From Pectobacterium punjabense (GTDB lineage: Bacteria > Pseudomonadota > Gammaproteobacteria > Enterobacterales > Enterobacteriaceae): a stretch of 64,000 nt of DNA. Positions 21,125-31,048 of this stretch are shown here, piece after piece; within the stretch, counting starts at the first letter, position 1; every line of letters begins with the position of its first letter. The stretch is from positions 744,001-808,000 of the forward strand of contig NZ_CP038498.1 of assembly GCF_012427845.1 (NCBI RefSeq), written 5' to 3'. The notes under the pieces were generated by a model. It was not told where the DNA came from. It searched no databases and saw nothing but the letters and a program-made list of their open reading frames with translations. The position numbers and the translations under genes are program-made.

Positions 21125-22003
21125 TTATTGAACAAGTTCCAGGCCAGCAACGCGACGCCAGTAGCCGTTGCAATCAGCCTGATTTTCCAGTGTTAATGGT
21201 GCATGACCTTGCTCGTTGGCGCGGAATGTATCCAGCATGGCTGGAGTGGTGATATCGTTTGGCGACAGCCGGACAATATCGACTAAATCCCGCATTGACG
21301 TCAGCTCGTTACCGAGGTTGTAGCAATAGCCGCTTTGCGTCTGGATACCATTGAGGACGAACACCTGCTGGTTTTCCTGCGACAGCATTTTTCTGCCTTG
21401 CGGGTAGCTAAGGCAGCAGGTTTCGCATTCATCTTTTGGTCGATCTTCTGAACGGGCAGTGAAGCAGCGCGCAGAATAGGCTAGCGGCAAATGGCCGTAG
21501 CTGAGCACTTCTACTTCAAATTGATGGCGAAAACCAAGCTCGTCACACTGATTCAACAGGTTTTGCAGCCAGTCGCGAGAAAGCTCGACCGGCATGCACC
21601 AGCGCACCATGCCTTGTTTGTGCAGCACACGTAGGGTATACGCGTTGTAGCAATTGAGCGCGTGCCCGGCAACAAACGGCAGATTGCGTTCGGCTGCGAT
21701 GTTAACGGCGCCCAGATCGTTCGCTTCCAGCAAGAACTCGCCGTTCTCTACATAGCGCTTTAGCTCGGTGAGTTCAGACGGGGCTTGTAACAGTGCCAGC
21801 GTAGAGATCACCACCTGTTTACCGCTGTTGGCGACTTCGCGGGCCACGTTGAACCAGTCGGCTACTTTCATCAGACGGCGTTTGCTACACACGGTTTCAC
21901 CGAGATAAACGATATCGGCGCTGCTGTTCACCGCTGCCTGATAAAATGCCTCGACGTCTTCTTTGGGCCAATAGTAGAGGATATTCCCTAATGCGTATTT
22001 CAT
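21125..22003 (-). CDS. ubiV: Oxygen-independent ubiquinone hydroxylation protein UbiV
   Basis: UbiV and UbiU form a 4Fe-4S heterodimer needed for the hydroxylation steps of ubiquinone synthesis without oxygen. The protein is of the U32 peptidase-like family, 292 residues as in E. coli. The cluster cysteines C39, C180, C193 and C197 are all present (extra C196). The ATG at 22003 (MKYALGNILYYW) is the family start; a longer frame begins inside ubiU. The start lies 12 bases before the ubiU stop region ends, so the genes are nearly contiguous and surely co-transcribed. Confidence 0.94.
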   Translation of the reverse strand: MKYALGNILYYWPKEDVEAFYQAAVNSSADIVYLGETVCSKRRLMKVADWFNVAREVANSGKQVVISTLALLQAPSELTELKRYVENGEFLLEANDLGAVNIAAERNLPFVAGHALNCYNAYTLRVLHKQGMVRWCMPVELSRDWLQNLLNQCDELGFRHQFEVEVLSYGHLPLAYSARCFTARSEDRPKDECETCCLSYPQGRKMLSQENQQVFVLNGIQTQSGYCYNLGNELTSMRDLVDIVRLSPNDITTPAMLDTFRANEQGHAPLTLENQADCNGYWRRVAGLELVQ

Positions 22004-22014
22004 GTGCTCTCCTG

Positions 22015-23010
22015 CTACTGCCATTTACGGTGATACGCGCCGAGCGTGGTTTGCGTGCCTTCTGCCACTGCGCCTAACGCATCCATCCAGGCCTGAGTGG
22101 GTATGAATGTTTCAGGATTGGCACGGCAGCGATCGATAGCTTGTCTCCACACTTGTGTAATCTGGCTGACGTAAGCTGGGCTGCGTTGACGACCCTCTAT
22201 CTTCACGGAAGCAATATTGGCAGCCATCAGTTCAGGCAGAAGCTCCAGCGTGTTCAGGCTGGTTGGCTCTTCCAGCGCATGATAGCGCTGTCCATCGACC
22301 AAATAGCGGCCTTTACATAGTGTCGGATAACCAGCGTTTTCATCGTCCTGATAGCGGTCGATCAGAATATTGTTCAGGCGTGATTCCATGCCGTTTTCCG
22401 TTTGCTGCCAGCGAACAAACCGAGCGGGCGAGCAGGCACCTACGGTATTCGGTGATTCACCGGTCAGATAAGAAGAGAGATAGCAGCGGCCTTCCGCCAT
22501 GATGCACAGGCTACCGAAGGCGAAAACTTCGAGCGGCACCGGACTGGTACGAGCGATTTGCTTTACCTGATGGATGGACAACACGCGTGGCAGCACGATA
22601 CGTGAGACATCGAAGTGACGATGATAGAAACGAATCGCTTCGGTGTTTGTCGCGGAAGCCTGCACCGACACATGGCGTTCAATGTTGGGGTAGCGCTCGG
22701 CGGCATATTCCAACATGGCGAGATCGGCGAGGATCAGCACGTCGGCGCCGATCTGCGCGGCCATATCGACGGCACGCTGCCAGCGCTGATAGCCGTCCGG
22801 GTGAGCAAACGTATTGATAGCGATATGCAGCTTACGCCGATGACGATGCACGTATTCGCGTGCTTCCTGTAGTTTCTTATCGGTAAAGTTCAGCCCGGCA
22901 AAATGACGTGCATTGGTGTCATCTTTCAGGCCGATATAGACCGCATCTGCGCCATTATCGATGGCAGCTTTCAGTGCTGGCAGGTTGCCAGCGGGGCAAA
23001 GCAGTTCCAT
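22015..23010 (-). CDS. ubiU: Oxygen-independent ubiquinone hydroxylation protein UbiU
   Basis: Partner of UbiV, 331 residues as in E. coli, U32 family. The four iron-sulfur ligands C169, C176, C193 and C232 are at the E. coli positions. The start MELLCPAGNLPALKAA at 23010 has an AAGGA site about 8 bases upstream; an upstream ATG two codons earlier has worse spacing. The gene is divergent from ubiT, the third member of the anaerobic pathway. Confidence 0.95.
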   Translation of the reverse strand: MELLCPAGNLPALKAAIDNGADAVYIGLKDDTNARHFAGLNFTDKKLQEAREYVHRHRRKLHIAINTFAHPDGYQRWQRAVDMAAQIGADVLILADLAMLEYAAERYPNIERHVSVQASATNTEAIRFYHRHFDVSRIVLPRVLSIHQVKQIARTSPVPLEVFAFGSLCIMAEGRCYLSSYLTGESPNTVGACSPARFVRWQQTENGMESRLNNILIDRYQDDENAGYPTLCKGRYLVDGQRYHALEEPTSLNTLELLPELMAANIASVKIEGRQRSPAYVSQITQVWRQAIDRCRANPETFIPTQAWMDALGAVAEGTQTTLGAYHRKWQ

Positions 23011-23195
23011 ACACAATCCTTCATTAATCCCTTCGGGCCGTAGCGGGTCGGTACGATCAATGATGTTCAGACTGATACCGCTTTTATGACGGGCGTTTTG
23101 CCAGCCACTCTTGCGGGTCGTCGTAAGCGATTATTTATCAGTCGATGAATGTTGTTAACGATTGGGAATCTTAATTAACCCATCAGGTAAGGACT

Positions 23196-23209
23196 TTGAT
23201 TTAAGGCAG
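23196..23209. promoter_or_regulatory. Candidate FNR half-site in the ubiUV/ubiT intergenic region
   Basis: The 348-base gap between ubiU and ubiT (23011-23358) holds no gene. TTGATTTAAGGCAG matches only one half of the FNR consensus (TTGAT-N4-ATCAA). Anaerobic control by FNR is known for this locus in E. coli; whether this is the actual site is uncertain. Confidence 0.35.
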
Positions 23210-23358
23210 TTTATGGTGCTAATCGTCGCGCAAGGACAAAATCTGTTGGGCATAATCGGATAAGCGACTAAATTATTGACATAGACCCCTGCCGCTTGCG
23301 GTGGATGTGGCAAAATGTTTGCAGATTATCTGAACAGTCAGATTGCTTTAAGAGGAGT

Positions 23359-23889
23359 ATGCCAGTGTTGGAAAAACTACGAGCGCAGATTGTGCGTCAG
23401 GGGCCGAGCTTATTAGGTAAGCCACTCAAGTTCACCCCCTTTGCGCTACAGCGTCAGGTTTTGGAACAGATGTTGGGCTGGCAGTTCCGTCAGGCGCTGG
23501 AAGAGGGCGATCTGGTATTTCTCGAAAGCCGCTGGCTGAAAATTGAGGTGCGTGATGTCGGTTTGCAGTGGTTTATGACGCTGCGTGATGGTCGTCTGGT
23601 GGTCAGTCACGATGAGACGCCGGATGTCAGCTTTAGTGCGGATGCTAACGATCTGATTTTAATCGCCGCGCGCAAAGAAGATCCCGATACGCTGTTTTTC
23701 CAGCGTCGTCTGCGCATTGAGGGCGATACCGAGTTAGGTTTGTATGTGAAGAACCTGATGGATGCCATTGAGCTCGAAGCCATGCCAGCGCCGCTGCGTA
23801 TCGGCCTGCTGCAACTGGCGAACTTTGTTGAAGCAGGCTTACAGGAGGGCGTGGTGCAGACAACGAATCACGCGCCAGTATCATGCTAA
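23359..23889 (+). CDS. ubiT: Ubiquinone synthesis accessory factor UbiT (SCP2 domain)
   Basis: UbiT is a lipid-binding SCP2-type protein needed for anaerobic ubiquinone synthesis. 176 residues from the ATG at 23359, with GAGGAG just upstream. The best-conserved block is ARKEDPDTLFFQRRLRIEGD and the following TELGLYVKNLMDAIELE. The end overlaps the yhbS start by 7 bases. The longer frame starting at 23296 lacks a ribosome site. Confidence 0.92.
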   Translation: MPVLEKLRAQIVRQGPSLLGKPLKFTPFALQRQVLEQMLGWQFRQALEEGDLVFLESRWLKIEVRDVGLQWFMTLRDGRLVVSHDETPDVSFSADANDLILIAARKEDPDTLFFQRRLRIEGDTELGLYVKNLMDAIELEAMPAPLRIGLLQLANFVEAGLQEGVVQTTNHAPVSC

Positions 23890-24425
23890 TTCGGGTGGAA
23901 ATTCCCGTTGATGCCGCAGGGATCGACAGCTTATTGCGCCGTTCTTTTCCTACGGGGGCGGAAGCCGATCTAGTACATCAACTGCGTGAAGACGGCTTAT
24001 TGACGCTTGGCGTGGTAGCCACCGACGATGAAGGCGGCGTGGTGGGCTACGCCGCATTCAGCCCGGTGCTGATCGAAGGTGAGGATCGGCAGTGGGTGGC
24101 GCTTGCGCCGTTGGCGGTAGACGAAAGTCTGCGCCGACAAGGCATGGGGGAGAAGCTGGTCTACGAAGGGCTGGATGCGCTGAATGAATTTAGCTACACC
24201 GCCGTCGTCGTGCTGGGTGAGCCGGCTTACTATTCCCGCTTTGGTTTTGTTCCGGCTACCGAGCACCAGTTGCATTGTCGCTGGCCGGACAGTGAATCGA
24301 CTTTTCAGGTCTACCCACTGGCGGACAATCAGGTTGCTGGTGAAGAGTCGTCTGAAGGCGAAAGCGGATTTGAACAGGCGATCGGGCTGGTTGAATATGC
24401 AGAGCCGTTTAACCGCTTTCTCTAA
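23883..24425 (+). CDS. yhbS: GNAT-family N-acetyltransferase YhbS
   Basis: 180 residues with a GNAT fold: the acetyl-CoA loop is LRRQGMGEKLVYEGLDAL, and the downstream GEPAYYSRFGFVP segment is typical of the YhbS group. E. coli YhbS is about 13 residues shorter; the extra length is in the acidic C-terminal part (GEESSEGESG). It overlaps ubiT and is likely co-translated. The substrate is unknown. Confidence 0.88.
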   Translation: MLIRVEIPVDAAGIDSLLRRSFPTGAEADLVHQLREDGLLTLGVVATDDEGGVVGYAAFSPVLIEGEDRQWVALAPLAVDESLRRQGMGEKLVYEGLDALNEFSYTAVVVLGEPAYYSRFGFVPATEHQLHCRWPDSESTFQVYPLADNQVAGEESSEGESGFEQAIGLVEYAEPFNRFL

Positions 24426-24436
24426 CCGATAGCGTA

Positions 24437-24736
24437 TCAATACAGTGTGTCTGAAATGTATAGTGTCTGAGGCTGGTCTTGTACCAGCCTTTCTTTTTGT
24501 TTTTTGCTCAACTGCTTAATACGATGTTCCAGTTTGAGCGCGTTTGAGCGATCGCCCGCCAGGCAGTGAAACACCAGCGTCAACTCGCCTTTCCCCCGTA
24601 GCGCTTTTGCCCCTTTTCCCGTTTGATGTTGATTCAGGCGGCGGCCGATATCCGTCGTAATCCCCGTGTACAGCGCCCCGTTGACCATGCGCAGCATGTA
24701 CAGATACCAGAGGGTATGTTCAGCGTCTTCAGTCAT
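24437..24736 (-). CDS. yhbQ: GIY-YIG nuclease-superfamily protein YhbQ
   Basis: 99 residues with the UvrC-type GIY-YIG domain: [26 protein letters not shown] and a downstream [15 protein letters not shown] helix. The first motif reads as a degenerate GIY-YIG (LYM...YTG), as is usual for this family. E. coli YhbQ has been reported to have nuclease activity. It is convergent with yhbS, 11 bases apart. Confidence 0.9.
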   Translation of the reverse strand: MTEDAEHTLWYLYMLRMVNGALYTGITTDIGRRLNQHQTGKGAKALRGKGELTLVFHCLAGDRSNALKLEHRIKQLSKKQKERLVQDQPQTLYISDTLY

Positions 24737-24806
24737 GGTTTTGTCAGTGGTTTCTCTGAAACAGTCTGGTTGGCGGTCAGTTTAGGACGCTTATTCTGCT
24801 ACGTGA

Positions 24807-24959
24807 AGTGCCGCGTCACTGTTGTTAAGTACTCCGGCATTCATTCAACAGGCGAAGGCTGAATTTATCAAAAGCCGTGGAGATAATTTCAGCTATAAGC
24901 TTCTGCTGGGCGATCGAGAACCTGCATTGGATTACCGGAAGCCTTCTTCAGGGAAATAA
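24807..24959 (+). pseudogene. C-terminal remnant of a protein gene, possibly an AbgB/M20-type amidohydrolase
   Basis: An open frame after a TGA at 24804 reads STPAFIQQAKAEFIKSRGDN, then FSYKLLLGDREPALDYRKPS and a stop at 24957-24959. Composition and the ending (…AKAEF…YK…) resemble the C-terminus of M20-family aminobenzoyl-glutamate hydrolases. That identity is a guess from memory. There is no start or upstream body, so this is a fragment. Confidence 0.3.
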
Positions 24960-25111
24960 TTTTCCTGCGGTTTTTCCCTGTGCCTAGGGAGAAGCCGCTA
25001 TGCTTACTCTATGCTCTTAACCAGAGGCATCAGGCGGTTTTTACTCGAGTGTTGCGCTGATGATATAGCGTTCCCGTTATTCACCTGATTAACCTTCCTG
25101 AGGGCAGTTTA

Positions 25112-25127
25112 TGTGATTAAAATCACA
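25112..25127. promoter_or_regulatory. CRP-binding palindrome
   Basis: TGTGATTAAAATCACA is a perfect match to the CRP consensus TGTGA-N6-TCACA, extended by one base to a perfect 18-bp palindrome. TATAAT follows immediately at 25128-25133. The next intact gene, deoA, is 660 bases downstream. The site probably belonged to a gene now decayed, or forms a distal deo promoter. Confidence 0.75.
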
Positions 25128-25794
25128 TATAATAACCATCTATTGCATTCCTCTTACATCAAGTGTGAATGAATGCACAAAATAGCCAGGCGCAGCGTGT
25201 TCAAATATCTGATGTGTTCACGTGCCTACATAGTTTCTTCCAGTATTGTTCTTTCGGTGTTGAAGCCATCGCAGGATGAACGGTAGAGGAAGGCAGATTG
25301 CGGTGAGAAGGATCTCAGTGCCGTTACAGGTTGTATCTCCTGAGCGCCATCTTCAAGGAACCAAGTCCGCTCGCCAAACGTGCTGGTTTACGCCAGTTAA
25401 TGTTCAGGGCCGGCTAGACCGGCTGACGAGTTGGAGAGTTATATGATCAAGCTGACCATAGCCGCGCAACGTGCGCTGACGCTGATGGGGTTAACCACGT
25501 TTTATCGCCTCTGGCGAAAAAGATCCTGCGTGAGTAAGAAACCCCGCCATCTATCTGCAACTGGCGGACGATATCATGGGTGCTGAAGTAGACCCGTCTG
25601 CTGGCAACGCTTGAGTACGCCGTTTCTGCTCAACAGAACTGCGCTTAATCACGCGCACACGGCGCACTGTTTTATTCGTGAAAACATTTCATTCATGACA
25701 GCATTTTGTTTATGACTACATCGGTTCACCACAGCAAATGTGCTTGCAGAGACTGGCTGCTGAGCCATATCAGAATTCATCAGGAGTACAGACC

Positions 25795-27123
25795 TTGTTT
25801 CTGATTCAGGAAATTATTCGTAAGAAGCGCGATGGAAAAGCTCTGAGCGAAGAAGAAATCCGCTTCTTTATTAACGGTATTCGTGACAATACCGTCTCTG
25901 AAGGTCAGATTGCCGCTTTGGCGATGACCATTTATTTTCACGATATGTCGATGGATGAGCGCGTGGCGCTGACGTTGGCGATGCGTGATTCCGGTACGGT
26001 ACTGGACTGGAAAAGCCTGAACCTGAACGGCCCGCTGGTGGACAAACATTCTACCGGCGGCGTGGGAGATGTGACCTCGTTGATGCTGGGGCCAATGGTT
26101 GCCGCCTGTGGGGGCTATGTCCCGATGATCTCCGGGCGCGGCTTAGGGCATACCGGCGGCACGTTGGATAAGCTTGAAGCGATTCCGGGACTGGATATTT
26201 TCCCGAACGATGACCATTTTCGTCGTATCATTCAGCAGGTTGGCGTCGCGATTATTGGACAAACTTCATCGTTGGCTCCGGCGGATAAGCGCTTTTACGC
26301 CACGCGTGACATTACTGCTACGGTCGATTCAATTCCACTGATCACCGCATCGATTCTGGCGAAGAAACTGGCTGAAGGGCTGGACGCGTTAGTGATGGAC
26401 GTCAAAGTCGGCTCTGGGGCGTTTATGCCAACTTATGAACTGTCCGAACAGTTGGCGCAGGCGATTGTCGGTGTGGCGAACAATGCGGGATGCCGCACCA
26501 GCGCACTACTGACGGACATGAATCAGGTGTTGGCCTCCAGCGCGGGGAATGCGCTGGAAGTGCGTGAAGCCGTGCGTTTCTTGACGGGGGAGCACCGTAA
26601 TCCACGCTTGTATGATGTTACTATGGCGCTATGTGGTGAGATGCTGCTAGCGGGCGGGCTGGCAAACTCGGCGGACGATGCACACTCACGTTTGCAGGCC
26701 GTGTTGGATAATGGTAAAGCCGCCGACGTCTTTGGCCGCATGGTTGCTGCACAGCGTGGACCGGGCGATTTTGTCGAACACTACGATCGTTACCTGCCGA
26801 TGGCGACCTTAAGTAAGCCAGTGTTCGCCGCGCGTGAAGGCATTGTGACCGCGATGGATACCCGTGCACTGGGAATGGCTGTCGTCTCGCTGGGCGGCGG
26901 ACGCCGTCAGGCGACGGATACGATCGATTACAGTGTCGGTCTGGATAGCATGATCAGTCTGGGTGAGCGCGTTGATGCGCAGCGCCCGCTGGCGGTGATC
27001 CACGCCAATACGGAAGCGCAGTGGCAGCAGGCGGCGAATGAAGTCCGGGCTGCGATCCAGTTGGGTGACACTGCACCAGAAAAGACCCCGATGGTTTATC
27101 GTCGGGTGAGTGCGGAAGCGTGA
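25795..27123 (+). CDS. deoA: Thymidine phosphorylase
   Basis: DeoA splits thymidine with phosphate into thymine and deoxyribose-1-phosphate. The protein is 442 residues from TTG at 25795, which has AGGAG 8 bases upstream and gives [14 protein letters not shown], the E. coli N-terminus. Signatures include [13 protein letters not shown] and [16 protein letters not shown]. It heads a deoA-deoB-deoD operon; deoC, first in the E. coli operon, is absent here. deoB starts 89 bases downstream. Confidence 0.95.
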   Translation: MFLIQEIIRKKRDGKALSEEEIRFFINGIRDNTVSEGQIAALAMTIYFHDMSMDERVALTLAMRDSGTVLDWKSLNLNGPLVDKHSTGGVGDVTSLMLGPMVAACGGYVPMISGRGLGHTGGTLDKLEAIPGLDIFPNDDHFRRIIQQVGVAIIGQTSSLAPADKRFYATRDITATVDSIPLITASILAKKLAEGLDALVMDVKVGSGAFMPTYELSEQLAQAIVGVANNAGCRTSALLTDMNQVLASSAGNALEVREAVRFLTGEHRNPRLYDVTMALCGEMLLAGGLANSADDAHSRLQAVLDNGKAADVFGRMVAAQRGPGDFVEHYDRYLPMATLSKPVFAAREGIVTAMDTRALGMAVVSLGGGRRQATDTIDYSVGLDSMISLGERVDAQRPLAVIHANTEAQWQQAANEVRAAIQLGDTAPEKTPMVYRRVSAEA

Positions 27124-27212
27124 TTGCGTAGGGTTGGCGATAGGTCGTCTTGAATTGATTTTCCCCTGCCGATAGGTGGGGCGTTAGCGCATCGCTGCGC
27201 AGGAGAGAAAAA

Positions 27213-28436
27213 ATGAAACGTGCATATATTATGGTTCTCGACTCGTTTGGCATCGGCAGCAGTGCTGATGCAGAACGTTTTGGTGATGTGGGTTCGGATA
27301 CGCTGGGCCATATCGCTCAGGCGTGTGCGGCGGGAACGGCGGATAAAGGGCGTAGCGGTACGCTGCATTTGCCGAATCTGAGCCGTTTGGGTCTGGGCAA
27401 AGCGGCTGAGGCTTCAACGGGGACGTTTCCAGTAGGGTTAGATGAACACGCCGACATCATCGGTGCTTATGCGCACGCCAGCGAAATCTCCTCGGGCAAA
27501 GATACACCGTCTGGCCACTGGGAGATTGCCGGTGTACCTGTCCTGTTCGACTGGGGCTATTTTAAAGATGAAGAAAACAGTTTTCCGCAGGCGTTGCTGG
27601 ATAAACTGGTAAAACGCGCCAATCTGCCGGGCTACCTGGGCAACTGCCACTCTTCCGGTACGGTGATTCTGGATCAGTTAGCTGAAGAACACATGAAAAC
27701 CGGCAAGCCGATTTTCTACACCTCTGCGGATTCCGTGTTCCAGATTGCCTGCCATGAAGAGACGTTCGGTCTGGATAAGCTGTATGAGCTGTGTGAGATT
27801 GCCCGCGAAGAGCTGACCGAAGGCGGCTATAACATTGGGCGCGTGATCGCACGTCCGTTTATCGGCGACAAACCCGGCAACTTCGAGCGTACTGGCAACC
27901 GTCACGATCTGGCCGTTGAACCACCTGCGCCTACCATCCTGAAAAAAATGGTGGATGAAAAAGGGGGCGAAGTGGTTTCCGTCGGTAAAATTGCGGATAT
28001 CTACGCGCAGGTCGGTATTACCAAAAAGGTGAAGGCGACTGGTCTTGATGCGCTGTTTGATGCCACGCTGAAAGAAATGGATAGCGCGGGCGACAATACT
28101 ATCGTGTTTACCAACTTTGTTGATTTCGACTCAGCCTACGGCCACCGCCGTGACATTCCGGGCTATGCCGCCGCGCTGGAGCTGTTTGACCGTCGCCTGC
28201 CAGAATTGATGTCCCGCGTGAAAGGCGATGACATATTGATTCTGACGGCTGACCACGGCTGTGATCCGAGCTGGCACGGCACCGATCATACCCGCGAAAA
28301 TGTACCGGTGTTGATCTATGGGCCGAAAGTGAAGCCGGGATCGTACGGTCACCGTGAAACCTTCGCCGACATTGGGCAGACGGTTGCTGCCTACTTTGGC
28401 CTGTCGCCTATGGACTACGGCAAATCGATACTGTAA
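27213..28436 (+). CDS. deoB: Phosphopentomutase
   Basis: DeoB converts (deoxy)ribose-1-phosphate to the 5-phosphate, linking nucleoside phosphorolysis to central metabolism. At 407 residues it has the E. coli length. It belongs to the alkaline phosphatase-like metalloenzymes: the N-terminal [19 protein letters not shown] carries the first metal aspartate, [10 protein letters not shown] the phosphorylated threonine, and [18 protein letters not shown] the C-terminal metal ligands. GGAGAG precedes the ATG. Confidence 0.96.
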   Translation: MKRAYIMVLDSFGIGSSADAERFGDVGSDTLGHIAQACAAGTADKGRSGTLHLPNLSRLGLGKAAEASTGTFPVGLDEHADIIGAYAHASEISSGKDTPSGHWEIAGVPVLFDWGYFKDEENSFPQALLDKLVKRANLPGYLGNCHSSGTVILDQLAEEHMKTGKPIFYTSADSVFQIACHEETFGLDKLYELCEIAREELTEGGYNIGRVIARPFIGDKPGNFERTGNRHDLAVEPPAPTILKKMVDEKGGEVVSVGKIADIYAQVGITKKVKATGLDALFDATLKEMDSAGDNTIVFTNFVDFDSAYGHRRDIPGYAAALELFDRRLPELMSRVKGDDILILTADHGCDPSWHGTDHTRENVPVLIYGPKVKPGSYGHRETFADIGQTVAAYFGLSPMDYGKSIL

Positions 28437-28481
28437 AACACGTCGTTTTTACGTGAACTTGATTAATTAAGGAATAAACGC

Positions 28482-29201
28482 ATGGCTACGCCACATATTA
28501 ATGCAGAAATGGGTGATTTCGCGGACGTTGTACTGATGCCGGGCGACCCGCTGCGTGCTAAGTATATTGCAGAGACCTTTCTGGAAAATGCCCGCGAAGT
28601 GAACAACGTGCGTGGCATGCTGGGTTTCACTGGCACGTATAAAGGCCGTAAAATTTCGGTCATGGGGCACGGTATGGGCATCCCATCCTGCTCGATCTAC
28701 GCGAAAGAGCTGATCACTGAATTCGGTGTGAAGAAGATCATTCGTGTGGGTTCCTGCGGCGCGGTGCGTGAAGACGTTCAATTGCGCGACGTGGTGATCG
28801 GTATGGGAGCCTGTACGGATTCCAAAGTGAACCGTATGCGTTTCAAAGATCACGACTATGCGGCGATTGCCGATTTCGATATGGTGCGCAATGCCGTTGA
28901 TGCCGCCAAAGCGCGCGATGTTTCTGTGCGCGTAGGTAACATCTTCTCCGCCGATCTGTTCTACACGCCAGACCCGCAGATGTTCGACGTGATGGAAAAA
29001 TACGGCATCCTGGGTGTGGAAATGGAAGCGGCCGGTATCTACGGCGTAGCGGCAGAGTTCGGTGCGAAAGCGTTGGCAATCTGTACCGTTTCTGACCACA
29101 TTCGTACCGGTGCACAAACCACGTCAGAAGAACGTCAAAATACGTTCAATGAGATGATCGAGATCGCGCTGGAATCCGTTCTGCTGGGCGATAACGAGTA
29201 A
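28482..29201 (+). CDS. deoD: Purine nucleoside phosphorylase DeoD
   Basis: A hexameric phosphorylase for purine (deoxy)ribonucleosides, 239 residues as in E. coli. The family signature is visible in [17 protein letters not shown], and [20 protein letters not shown] contains the ribose-binding Met-Glu. It lies 45 bases after deoB and closes the salvage operon. Confidence 0.96.
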   Translation: MATPHINAEMGDFADVVLMPGDPLRAKYIAETFLENAREVNNVRGMLGFTGTYKGRKISVMGHGMGIPSCSIYAKELITEFGVKKIIRVGSCGAVREDVQLRDVVIGMGACTDSKVNRMRFKDHDYAAIADFDMVRNAVDAAKARDVSVRVGNIFSADLFYTPDPQMFDVMEKYGILGVEMEAAGIYGVAAEFGAKALAICTVSDHIRTGAQTTSEERQNTFNEMIEIALESVLLGDNE

Positions 29202-29210
29202 TATCATCAC

Positions 29211-29242
29211 AGCCCGGACATTCGCTCCGGGCTATGTTTCTC
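29211..29242 (+). terminator. Terminator after deoD
   Basis: The 8-bp stem AGCCCGGA / TCCGGGCT is followed by ATGTTTCT, a weak T tract. The convergent ABC gene ends 20 bases beyond. Confidence 0.65.
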
Positions 29243-29251
29243 CCGTTTTCT

Positions 29252-31000
29252 TCACACCTTTCCGTAAGAAACCTGCTGATTGTCCGCCTCTTGCCGCGCA
29301 ACAGACAGATCGATAGCGTGTTTCCCTGCTTCCTTTTTTTCCTCTGGGGCAAGTGGCGTTAACCGTATCTGATACGTGAAACAATCCAGCACGGCGGGCT
29401 GATGGCTGACGGCCAGCACGATGGTGTGTGGTAGCGCTATCCTGATGTGATCTAACAGCTGAAGCGCCGCTGCATCATCGAGCTGGCTGGTGGCTTCATC
29501 CAGACAAAGCAGTGTCGGGCGCAGCAGTAGCGCACGCGCGAGTGACAGGCGCTGTTGTTCACCGCCCGACAGCTCTCGGCTCCAGTTTGCTTTGTCATCC
29601 AGACGAGAAATCAGTGAGGCGAGTCCGGTGTGTTCCAGTACCGTGATCAATTGTACGGTATCGGCTAGCTGTGCCTGTGGGTAACACAATACCTGACGCA
29701 ATGTATCCTGTGGTAAATAGGTTTTTTGCGGCAAGAAGAGTGCTTGACCTACCGGAAAACGACATTCTCCTTGCGATACCGGCCACAGCCCAGCCAGCGC
29801 ACGCAGTAGCGTAGTTTTCCCACTGCCGCTGGCTGCGCTGAGTACTGCCCATTCACCCGCCTGAAGCGTAAGTGTCAGCGGGGCGAAATACGGCGAACCA
29901 TCGGGGCGTGGTATGGATAGCGCATTGATAGACAAGGCATGTCCTTCACGGCACGGTGCGTCTGGCGTCGGTAATTGCTGCAAGCGGTGCTGAAACTCCC
30001 ACAGCCGCTCAATGGTGGAAGACCATTGAACCAACTGACGATAGGCATCGATGAACCAGCCAAAGGCATCCAGCACATAGCCGAAGGCGGATCGCGCCTG
30101 CATAATTGCTCCAAGGCTAACCTGACGGGCAAGAAACAGCGGCAGGGTGGCGAAAACGGGGATAATCAGGCTGAAGCGGAAATAGCTGGTGGTAAAGCTT
30201 TCTAACCGAAATTCCCGCGCCATTAAACGCTGCCAGTTTTGCACGATGGGCTGAAAGTGTTGCCGCATCCGCTGCTGCTCGGCGTCGCTGCCCTGATAAA
30301 ACGCAATTTGCTCGCTGTTGTCCCGCACTCGCAGCAGCGTGGCTCGGTAGTCCGCTTCTGTCCGCTGACGCTCAATATTCAGTTTGTGTAGGCGATGGCC
30401 CAGCCGATGCGTCACGATACTCGCAAGTGCAGCGTAGGCGAGGGCAATCCACACCAGATAGCCGTGTATCGTGAGGGTATAGCCGCTTAATGTGAAGGTA
30501 TGGACGCCGGAAAGCTGCCAGAGAATGGCGATGAAGGAGAAGAACCGGGCGGTATTTTTTAACAGCGAGAGCAGGAGTTCGAGGCTTTGCTCGATCAGCA
30601 GGCGAATATCTTCTGCAATGCGCTGATCGGGGTTATCCAGCCCTGAATTGAGCTGGTAGTGGGCGTGATTGCGCAGCCAGTCCTGTTCATATTGGCGTGT
30701 CATGGTATCGCGCCAGCGGATAATCAGCTGTTTCTTGAGCCAGTTTCCGCAGATGATCACCAGTACGAATAGCAGCGTGTAGGCAAGATAGCGCACCGCC
30801 ATATCGTAGATTGATACGTGCTGAAAGTAGTCGGCCAGCGCGTCGTAAAAATCCCGACTCCAATTATTGTACTGCACGCTGATCCACACGACGGAGAGCG
30901 TCAGGCTCATAATCAGCAGCAGTAGCAGCCACAACAGCGTGGCGCGTGTGGTCAGCCAGAAAGGTGCAACCAGCGAATAAAAACGTTTAAGCGTTTGCAT
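29252..31000 (-). CDS. YddA/SbmA-type ABC transporter, fused permease and ATPase
   Basis: 582 residues: an N-terminal membrane domain (helices near 15-40, 68-90, 155-200 and 265-290) of the ABC_membrane_2/SbmA-BacA-like type, with the typical SVVWISVQYNNWSRDFYDAL. A nucleotide-binding domain follows with SAASGSGKTTLLRALAGLW (Walker A; note GSGKTT), LSGGEQQRLSLARALL (signature) and LCLDEATSQLD (Walker B). The closest E. coli relative by architecture is YddA. It lies 48 bases after the TonB-dependent receptor in the same direction, so it may act on the same ligand at the inner membrane. Direction of transport cannot be told from sequence. Confidence 0.85.
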   Translation of the reverse strand: MQTLKRFYSLVAPFWLTTRATLLWLLLLLIMSLTLSVVWISVQYNNWSRDFYDALADYFQHVSIYDMAVRYLAYTLLFVLVIICGNWLKKQLIIRWRDTMTRQYEQDWLRNHAHYQLNSGLDNPDQRIAEDIRLLIEQSLELLLSLLKNTARFFSFIAILWQLSGVHTFTLSGYTLTIHGYLVWIALAYAALASIVTHRLGHRLHKLNIERQRTEADYRATLLRVRDNSEQIAFYQGSDAEQQRMRQHFQPIVQNWQRLMAREFRLESFTTSYFRFSLIIPVFATLPLFLARQVSLGAIMQARSAFGYVLDAFGWFIDAYRQLVQWSSTIERLWEFQHRLQQLPTPDAPCREGHALSINALSIPRPDGSPYFAPLTLTLQAGEWAVLSAASGSGKTTLLRALAGLWPVSQGECRFPVGQALFLPQKTYLPQDTLRQVLCYPQAQLADTVQLITVLEHTGLASLISRLDDKANWSRELSGGEQQRLSLARALLLRPTLLCLDEATSQLDDAAALQLLDHIRIALPHTIVLAVSHQPAVLDCFTYQIRLTPLAPEEKKEAGKHAIDLSVARQEADNQQVSYGKV

Positions 31001-31016
31001 AATGGATTGAGCGATA

Positions 31017-31040
31017 GCCTGCCAGCAAAAGCCGGCAGGC
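31017..31040 (-). other. Hairpin between receptor gene and ABC gene
   Basis: GCCTGCC / GGCAGGC with a 10-base loop and no T-run. It lies in the 48-base gap and probably tunes expression or stability between the two cistrons. Confidence 0.45.
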
Positions 31041-31048
31041 GAGTGCGC

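Larger units (their letters stand above)
24737..25794. other. Decayed stretch between yhbQ and deoA
   Basis: About 1.06 kb with no intact gene. It holds a C-terminal gene remnant (24807-24959), a perfect CRP palindrome (25112-25127), and several short frames with protein-like composition broken by stops and frameshifts. Examples are LSAIFKEPSPLAKRAGLRQL near 25330-25400 and YLQLADDIMGAEVDPSAGNA near 25553-25612. I could not identify these. The pattern suggests one or more pseudogenes. Confidence 0.6.
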
